Assembly (NCBI GenBank): GCA_963698265.1
Contig: CAVOQC010000001.1
Location: forward strand, 744,001 to 808,000
Direction: 5' to 3'
Length of the DNA stretch: 64,000 bases
DNA from: FEB-7 sp963698265
Lineage (GTDB): Bacteria > Pseudomonadota > Gammaproteobacteria > Burkholderiales > Usitatibacteraceae
Shown here: in pieces, positions 59,977-64,000 of the stretch
Numbering within the stretch: position 1 is the stretch's first letter
Layout: each line of letters opens with the position of its first letter
The notes under the pieces: model-generated
Seen by the model: the letters and a program-made list of their open reading frames with translations, nothing else
What the model was told of the DNA's origin: nothing
Database searches by the model: none
Made by a program: the position numbers and the translations under genes

Positions 59977-61155
59977 GTGGCCGCGGCCTGCCTCTGGGTG
60001 CAGCTCTTCCTCGCCCTGGGGTGGACCGTCTATGTGATCTTCCTTCCGCAGCTCGCGGCGCAGGCGGGGCTCGATGCGAAGCTCGTGCCGTGGCTGCTGC
60101 TCGCGGACCAGGCGATCTTCGCCGTCATGGACTGGTTGCTCGGCACGATGGCCGACCGCATGGCGGGCGCGATGCGGCGCCTGGGCAACGCGATCGCACT
60201 CGCGGCCCTCGTCTCCTGCGGCGCCTTCATCGCGCTGCCGCTCGTCGCCCCGGCGGGCTCTCCCGCGCTCCTCATCGCGGTGACCGTCGTGTGGTCGGCG
60301 ACCTCGTCCGCGCTTCGCGCCCCGCCGTGGGTCCTCATCGGCCGCCATGTGCCGGGCCCGTCGCAGCCTTGGGCCGCGGCGCTTTTCCTGCTCGGCCTGG
60401 GAATCGCGGGAGCCGTGAGCCCCTATCTCGCCGTCACGCTGAAGGGCGCCGACCCGCGCTGGCCGTTCGCACTCGCCTCCATCGCCCTCGCGGTGGCCAC
60501 CCTCGTGATGACGCGCGCGATTCAAGCGAACCCCTCGCCCGCCGCAAAGGCGACGGCGGCCGGCGGCGAGCCGCTCGGCGGCGGGCCCGTGGCGACGTTC
60601 CTCGTCGCGGTCGCGTTGCTGGGACTGGGCTTCCAGGTGCACTTCGCGATCAACTCCGCGCCCGGTTACCTGCGCTTCGCGAAGCCCGGAGAGCTCTCGA
60701 ACCTGATGCCCGTGTTCTGGATCGGCTTCAACCTGCTGATCCTGCCCGCGTCCTTCCTCACGCGGCACATCGGGGGGCTTCCTGCGATGGCCATCGGCGC
60801 CGCCGTGGGCGGAATTGCCGCGGCGGCGGCCACCGGCGCGGACTCGCTGCCGGCGCTCCTCGCCGCGCAGTTCGCGGCCGGCGCGGGTTGGGGTTGCGTG
60901 ATGATGAGCGCGCTCGCGGCGGCGCTGGCGATGGGCAGGACGGGGCGCGAGGGATTCGTCACCGGCGGGCTCTGGTCGCTCCTCGCGTTGGCGGCCTTCG
61001 CGCGCATCGGGGCGGTGATCGCGCAAGTGCCGAAGGAAGCGGCCTGGAAGCCGGTGCTCGCGTGGGTGCCGGGGGCGATGTGGCTCACGGCCGGCTTGCT
61101 GCTCGTCTCCGTGGCCGCGTCTGCACGGCAAGCGTCCTCTCGAAGGGCGGAATAG
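59977..61155 (+). CDS. MFS transporter
   Basis: A 392-residue membrane protein with about 12 helices and MFS character (loop DRMAGAMRRLGNAI after helix 2, ATSSALRAPPWVLIGRHVP near helix 4). GTG 59977 is two bases from the metW stop, so it belongs to the SAM-regulated unit and may move a methionine-related metabolite, though that is only positional. The sequence is rather divergent, without a clear substrate group. The last residues run up to the start of the repeat region at 61157. Confidence 0.82.
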   Translation: MAAACLWVQLFLALGWTVYVIFLPQLAAQAGLDAKLVPWLLLADQAIFAVMDWLLGTMADRMAGAMRRLGNAIALAALVSCGAFIALPLVAPAGSPALLIAVTVVWSATSSALRAPPWVLIGRHVPGPSQPWAAALFLLGLGIAGAVSPYLAVTLKGADPRWPFALASIALAVATLVMTRAIQANPSPAAKATAAGGEPLGGGPVATFLVAVALLGLGFQVHFAINSAPGYLRFAKPGELSNLMPVFWIGFNLLILPASFLTRHIGGLPAMAIGAAVGGIAAAAATGADSLPALLAAQFAAGAGWGCVMMSALAAALAMGRTGREGFVTGGLWSLLALAAFARIGAVIAQVPKEAAWKPVLAWVPGAMWLTAGLLLVSVAASARQASSRRAE

Positions 61156-61156
61156 C

Positions 61157-61232
61157 GCCCGCCGATCGGCGTGATCAGGACTCCGAAATGGCAAAGGGTG
61201 GAACGGGGCCCGCCGATCGGCGTGATCAGGAC
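61157..61232. repeat. 25-bp direct repeat, two copies 51 bp apart
   Basis: GCCCGCCGATCGGCGTGATC followed by AGGAC is found at 61157-61181 and 61208-61232. Each copy contains the palindrome GCCGATCGGC. The repeats begin two bases after the MFS stop. Possibly fragments of a dispersed element. Confidence 0.75.
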
Positions 61233-61266
61233 CCCGGGAGTTCGGCGGAATCCGGGCCCAGGGAGT

Positions 61267-61459
61267 GGCGAAGGGCGGGGAATCCCGGTTTCCATCCCGG
61301 GCGCGCAAGCTTGACCGTCGAATGGGTCCCAAAAATTCGGGGCCGGACAAAACACGTCAGGCCCCGAATTTTTACCCATCGAAAGATGGGGCCGCTTGCG
61401 CTGTCCCATCCCGACGGTCACGCGCCAGGGATGGAAACCGGGATTCCCCGCCCTTCGCC
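61267..61459. repeat. 193-bp nested inverted repeat (giant hairpin)
   Basis: Outer arms 61267-61298 and 61428-61459 are perfect 32-base inverted repeats (outer ends GGCGAAGGGCGGGG and CCCCGCCCTTCGCC). Inside, GGCGCG and TGACCGTCG (left) continue the pairing with CGACGGTCA and CGCGCC (right) across small bulges. Then ATGGGT and AAAAATTCGGGGCC (61331-61344) pair with GGCCCCGAATTTTT (61360-61373) and ACCCAT. The loop is 15 bases. The right arm has about 30 extra unpaired bases. No target duplication or transposase is seen. Confidence 0.85.
61331..61373. terminator. bidirectional terminator-like stem between MFS gene and ampG
   Basis: A perfect 14-bp stem of AAAAATTCGGGGCC and GGCCCCGAATTTTT with a 15-base loop. 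The GC-rich part is closed by A5 and T5 tails, so it can terminate transcripts from both convergent genes. Confidence 0.65.
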
Positions 61460-61574
61460 GTGCAACGTCGCGAACGATTGGCGCTGAATGGCGCCCGCCT
61501 AGCCCGCCGCCGCCTTTGCGCGCCACGGAATCGGAAAGCGATCCCCCGAACGCGCCTGCGCGAACCCGGACTCC

Positions 61575-62855
61575 TCAGGCGCTCCCGGCCGGGCGGTCGA
61601 GCGCCTTGAGCGTCTCGCGCTTCCACCACAACAGCACGAGCCCGGGCAGCGCGACGACGAAGGTGAGGAAGAAGAACACCGTCCACGGGAGGCCCAGGTA
61701 GTTCGGGTCCGTCGCGTAGCCGGCCGCGGGGCCGACGTAGACGCGGCCGAATGCGGCGAGGGCGGAAAGGAGTGCGTACTGCGTCGCCGTGAAGCGGTGG
61801 TCGCAGAGCGCCATGAGAAGGGCCACGAAGGCGGCGGTGCCCATGCCGCCGGACAGGTTCTCGAAGCCCACGGCGAAGATCATGAGCGGCCAGCTCTTGC
61901 CCGCGGCGGCGAGCGCCATGAACGCGAGGTTGGAGACGGCCTGCAGGATGCCGAAGGCCATGAGCGCGCGATAGAGCCCGAGCCGCACCATGAGCGCGCC
62001 GCCGAAGAGCGCGCCGAAGATCGTCGCCGCGAGCCCCATGCCCTTGTTCACGTAGCCCACGTCGTCGAGCGAGAAGGCCATGCCGCGCAGGAGGAAAGCC
62101 GTGGTGAGCGAGCCCGCGAAGGCATCCCCCAGCTTGTAGAGGACGATGAGTGCCAGCAGCACCCACGCGCCGGGACGCGAGAAAAATTCCTTCAGCGGCG
62201 CCCACACCGCCTCGTCGAGCGTCTTCGGCGCGGCGGGCGCGCTGTCCGGCTCGGGGCCGAGGAGTGTCGCGACGGCGCCCACGCCCATCAGCGCCGCCAT
62301 GACGAGGTAGGTGTTCTTCCAGCCCAGCGCCGGGATGAAGCCGGAGCCCGCGACGAGCACGAGTGCCGCCGCCCCCGAGGTGAGCATCGCCACGCGGTAG
62401 CCCACGACGGTGAACGCGGCCGCGAGGCCGCGCTGCTCGGGCTTCGCCACATCCGTCCGGTAGGCGTCGAAGACGATGTCCTGCGAGGCCGAGGCGAAGG
62501 CAACGAACACCGCGAGTGCGGCGAGCCAGGCGAGGTCGGCCTTGGGCGAGGCGAAGGCCATCGCGGCGATCCCCGCGGCAAGCGAGAGCTGCGTCACGAT
62601 GAGCCAGCCGCGCCGCCTTCCGAGGAAGGGCGGCACGAAGCGATCCATGAAGGGCGCCCAGAGGAACTTCCAGGTGTAGGGCAGGCCCACCAGCGTGAAA
62701 ATGCCGATGGTGGACAGGTCCACGCCCTCCACCGTCATCCACGCCTGGAGCGTGCCGCTGGTGAGCGCGAGCGGAAGGCCGGAAGCGAAGCCGAGAACCA
62801 GGATGACCGCGAGGCGGCGGTCGCGGAAGACGGCGGAGTAGTCGTGGGGCGCCAA
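61575..62855 (-). CDS. ampG: muropeptide permease AmpG
   Basis: A 426-residue MFS-type inner-membrane permease that imports anhydro-muropeptides for cell-wall recycling. AmpG-like segments: VFRDRRLAVILVLGFASGLPLALTSGTLQAWMTVEGVDL, FTLVGLPYTWKFLWAPFMDRFVPPFLGRRRGWL, SQDIVFDAYRTDV and FENLSGGMGTAAFVALLMALCD. The start is TTG 62855, since no ATG or GTG lies close by; a TATCCT hexamer ends ten bases upstream, so the leader would be only a few bases. The gene stands alone, convergent with the MFS gene. Confidence 0.92.
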   Translation of the reverse strand: MAPHDYSAVFRDRRLAVILVLGFASGLPLALTSGTLQAWMTVEGVDLSTIGIFTLVGLPYTWKFLWAPFMDRFVPPFLGRRRGWLIVTQLSLAAGIAAMAFASPKADLAWLAALAVFVAFASASQDIVFDAYRTDVAKPEQRGLAAAFTVVGYRVAMLTSGAAALVLVAGSGFIPALGWKNTYLVMAALMGVGAVATLLGPEPDSAPAAPKTLDEAVWAPLKEFFSRPGAWVLLALIVLYKLGDAFAGSLTTAFLLRGMAFSLDDVGYVNKGMGLAATIFGALFGGALMVRLGLYRALMAFGILQAVSNLAFMALAAAGKSWPLMIFAVGFENLSGGMGTAAFVALLMALCDHRFTATQYALLSALAAFGRVYVGPAAGYATDPNYLGLPWTVFFFLTFVVALPGLVLLWWKRETLKALDRPAGSA

Positions 62856-62969
62856 GGTGCGCTAGAGGATACCGGAAGCGGCAGGCGAAGCCGCGCCTGG
62901 CCGCGCAGCTCCCGCGCCGAGGAGCCCCATGGCGATGTTCGACGAAATGCGCGAGGCCTGCTCCGTCGT

Positions 62970-63707
62970 TCAGCGCCGCAGGCGCCAGAGCAGCACGCCG
63001 CACATGACGATGAGCGTGAGCACGATCAGGAGCTTGCCCCGATGGCGAACGAGCCAGCTGCCGTTCGTTTTCGCCATGAAGTCCGCGAGTTCCTTCGGCA
63101 GGGCGCCCTGGCCCACGAGAATTTCGAGCGAGAGCGGCCGCATGTTCTCCAGCCGCATGACGCTTGCGAGCACTTCAGACTCGACGCTCTCGCGAAGCGG
63201 GTAGCGCCGGACCTCCACGAGATGGCGCAGGTTCGACGGATGCTCCAGCGACTTCAAGTATTCCCGGTAGGCTTCGTCGCCGAGGAGGCGCTTCAGGTCC
63301 TCCTTGTCCAGCCGCAGGGTGACGCCCGCGTACTCGATCGTGAGTTCGGGGGGCGTGACGGGGCGCGCCATCGTCGAGGCCTCGAATGCGACGAAGGTGC
63401 CGTCGACCTGCTTGGGGACGTTCGTGGGGCCCACGTCGAAACTCGTGGCCCCTTCCTTCGATTCGTCGACCAGCGCGCCGACGTAGTAGTAGGCGACCCA
63501 GATTCCGCCCAGCGCCGGGTCCGTTTTGAAGGACGGCGTGGCCCCGATCTTTCCGCCGAGGCTCGGCGGCTTCGGCGCGATGAGCTTCGTGTGCGCGAGC
63601 ACTTTCGAGGGCTGCACGTCGGCGGCGGCGACGGCCTGCGGCGTCGCGGCGAGAAGCAGGGTCAGGGCGAAACAAGAGAATGCGGCACCGGGGGAGATCG
63701 TTTTCAT
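62970..63707 (-). CDS. exported hypothetical protein with C-terminal membrane helix
   Basis: A 245-residue protein with a signal peptide (FSCFALTLLLAATPQAVAAA), a soluble alpha/beta region, and one C-terminal helix (LLIVLTLIVMCGVLLW) ending in WRLRR, so the bulk is likely periplasmic and anchored at the end. There is GGIWVAYYYVGALVDESKEG and RLDKEDLKRLLGDEAYREYLKSLEHPSNL but no family I recognise. TAGAAT ends six bases before ATG 63707 and there is no Shine-Dalgarno: a leaderless candidate. Alone, divergent from msrB. Confidence 0.75.
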   Translation of the reverse strand: MKTISPGAAFSCFALTLLLAATPQAVAAADVQPSKVLAHTKLIAPKPPSLGGKIGATPSFKTDPALGGIWVAYYYVGALVDESKEGATSFDVGPTNVPKQVDGTFVAFEASTMARPVTPPELTIEYAGVTLRLDKEDLKRLLGDEAYREYLKSLEHPSNLRHLVEVRRYPLRESVESEVLASVMRLENMRPLSLEILVGQGALPKELADFMAKTNGSWLVRHRGKLLIVLTLIVMCGVLLWRLRR

Positions 63708-63868
63708 CGGCGCATTCTACCGACGCGCCATCGCGACGGTCGCCATCCGATGCCGCACGTCGCGCCATTTCGCCCGGCGGCCCTTGCGCCGCATTCGTCG
63801 CTCCGCGGCTAAAATGCAGCGATCGTCGCCCCGCCCGGGGCTGCCTCGAGACACCACGAAGGACCGCC

Positions 63869-64000
63869 ATGGCCAAGATCACGAAGACCCCGCAGGAATG
63901 GAAGGCGCAGCTCACCCCGGAGCAGTACAACGTGACGCGCGCCAAGGGCACCGAGCGGGCCTTCACCGGCAAGTACGACAACTGCAAGGACCCCGGCACC
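63869..64000 (+). CDS. msrB: peptide-methionine (R)-S-oxide reductase MsrB, N-terminal part
   Basis: The first 44 codons of msrB, cut by the right edge. KTPQEWKAQLTPEQYNVTRAKGTERAFTGKYDNCKDPGT matches the MsrB start; the usual zinc and catalytic Cys lie mostly beyond the window. ATG 63869 has AAGGA upstream and TAAAAT (63810-63815) is a possible -10. It reduces the R epimer of methionine sulfoxide, complementing msrA at 16402-16941. Confidence 0.88.
   Translation, partial: MAKITKTPQEWKAQLTPEQYNVTRAKGTERAFTGKYDNCKDPGT

Larger units (their letters stand above)
61156..61574. other. 419-base non-coding repeat region between convergent genes
   Basis: No gene is supported here. It holds two direct repeats of 25 bases, a very long imperfect hairpin (61267-61459) and, inside it, a bidirectional terminator-like stem. 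The readings seen in all frames (Gly/Pro/Arg-rich) are repeats translated by chance. The final ~110 bases (61460-61574) show nothing special. Confidence 0.7.

Noticed and set aside
61157..61459. CRISPR array
   Set aside because: Only two direct repeats 51 bases apart plus one inverted repeat; no regular spacers and no cas genes.

Overview
This window is a high-GC, gene-dense chromosomal segment of a Gram-negative bacterium, most likely a betaproteobacterium. That call rests on TamA/TamB, the Ubi proteins with a DUF971 neighbour, a fabA-fabB pair, metX-metW behind a SAM-II-type leader, an incomplete regulatory PTS, and DUF2868/DUF3482 and LytS/LytTR gene pairs. It is an inference from family content. 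No rRNA, tRNA, CRISPR, transposase or phage gene was seen, and both ends cut through genes.

Layout. 1-4.4 kb: two LytS-type histidine kinases (the first cut by the window edge), one LytTR response regulator and four very small, mostly membrane proteins, all on the minus strand. 4.5-12 kb: a sodium:solute symporter divergent from a four-gene Ugp/Mal-type carbohydrate ABC importer, then two secreted or hydrolytic proteins. 12-17 kb: a HAF-repeat exported protein with an Asp/Lys tail, a secreted HExxH protein, ubiB and msrA. 17-20 kb: a B12-dependent ribonucleotide reductase (nrdJ). 20-24.4 kb: a minus-strand envelope group (RDD, lytic transglycosylase, DUF4197, OmpA-type lipoprotein, DUF4398 lipoprotein, LapA-domain protein). 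24.5-29.6 kb: a LysR regulator and a second sugar ABC importer. 29.6-36.7 kb: MscS channel, GH15-like hydrolase, the DUF3482/DUF2868 pair and two small exported or membrane proteins. 36.9-38.6 kb: arsM-arsR divergent from a DUF302 gene with an operator-like palindrome between. 38.8-47.2 kb: tamB-tamA, an EamA permease, and ubiJ-ubiE-DUF971. 47.4-53.7 kb: a 1355-residue GGDEF-EAL protein and phoB-phoR. 53.7-58 kb: fabA-fabB, then EIIA-Man, HPr and EI. 58-61.2 kb: SAM-II riboswitch plus terminator, metX-metW and an MFS transporter. 61.2-64 kb: a large nested hairpin repeat, ampG, an exported protein and the start of msrB.

How parts work together. Most genes are ordinary housekeeping, envelope and transport functions in short, tightly overlapping operons. 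The most unusual material is non-coding. A family of 13-bp palindromes (GGGGACGCTCCCC) is clustered at ubiJ/eamA, recurs between phoB and phoR, and occurs in degenerate form between ubiB and msrA. A very long imperfect hairpin with 32-bp perfect outer arms lies between two convergent genes. Several genes have a -10-like hexamer only 6-10 nt before the start codon, which suggests leaderless or near-leaderless mRNAs. The metX leader looks like a SAM-II aptamer joined to an intrinsic terminator, and phoB has a Pho box with classical spacing to its -10.
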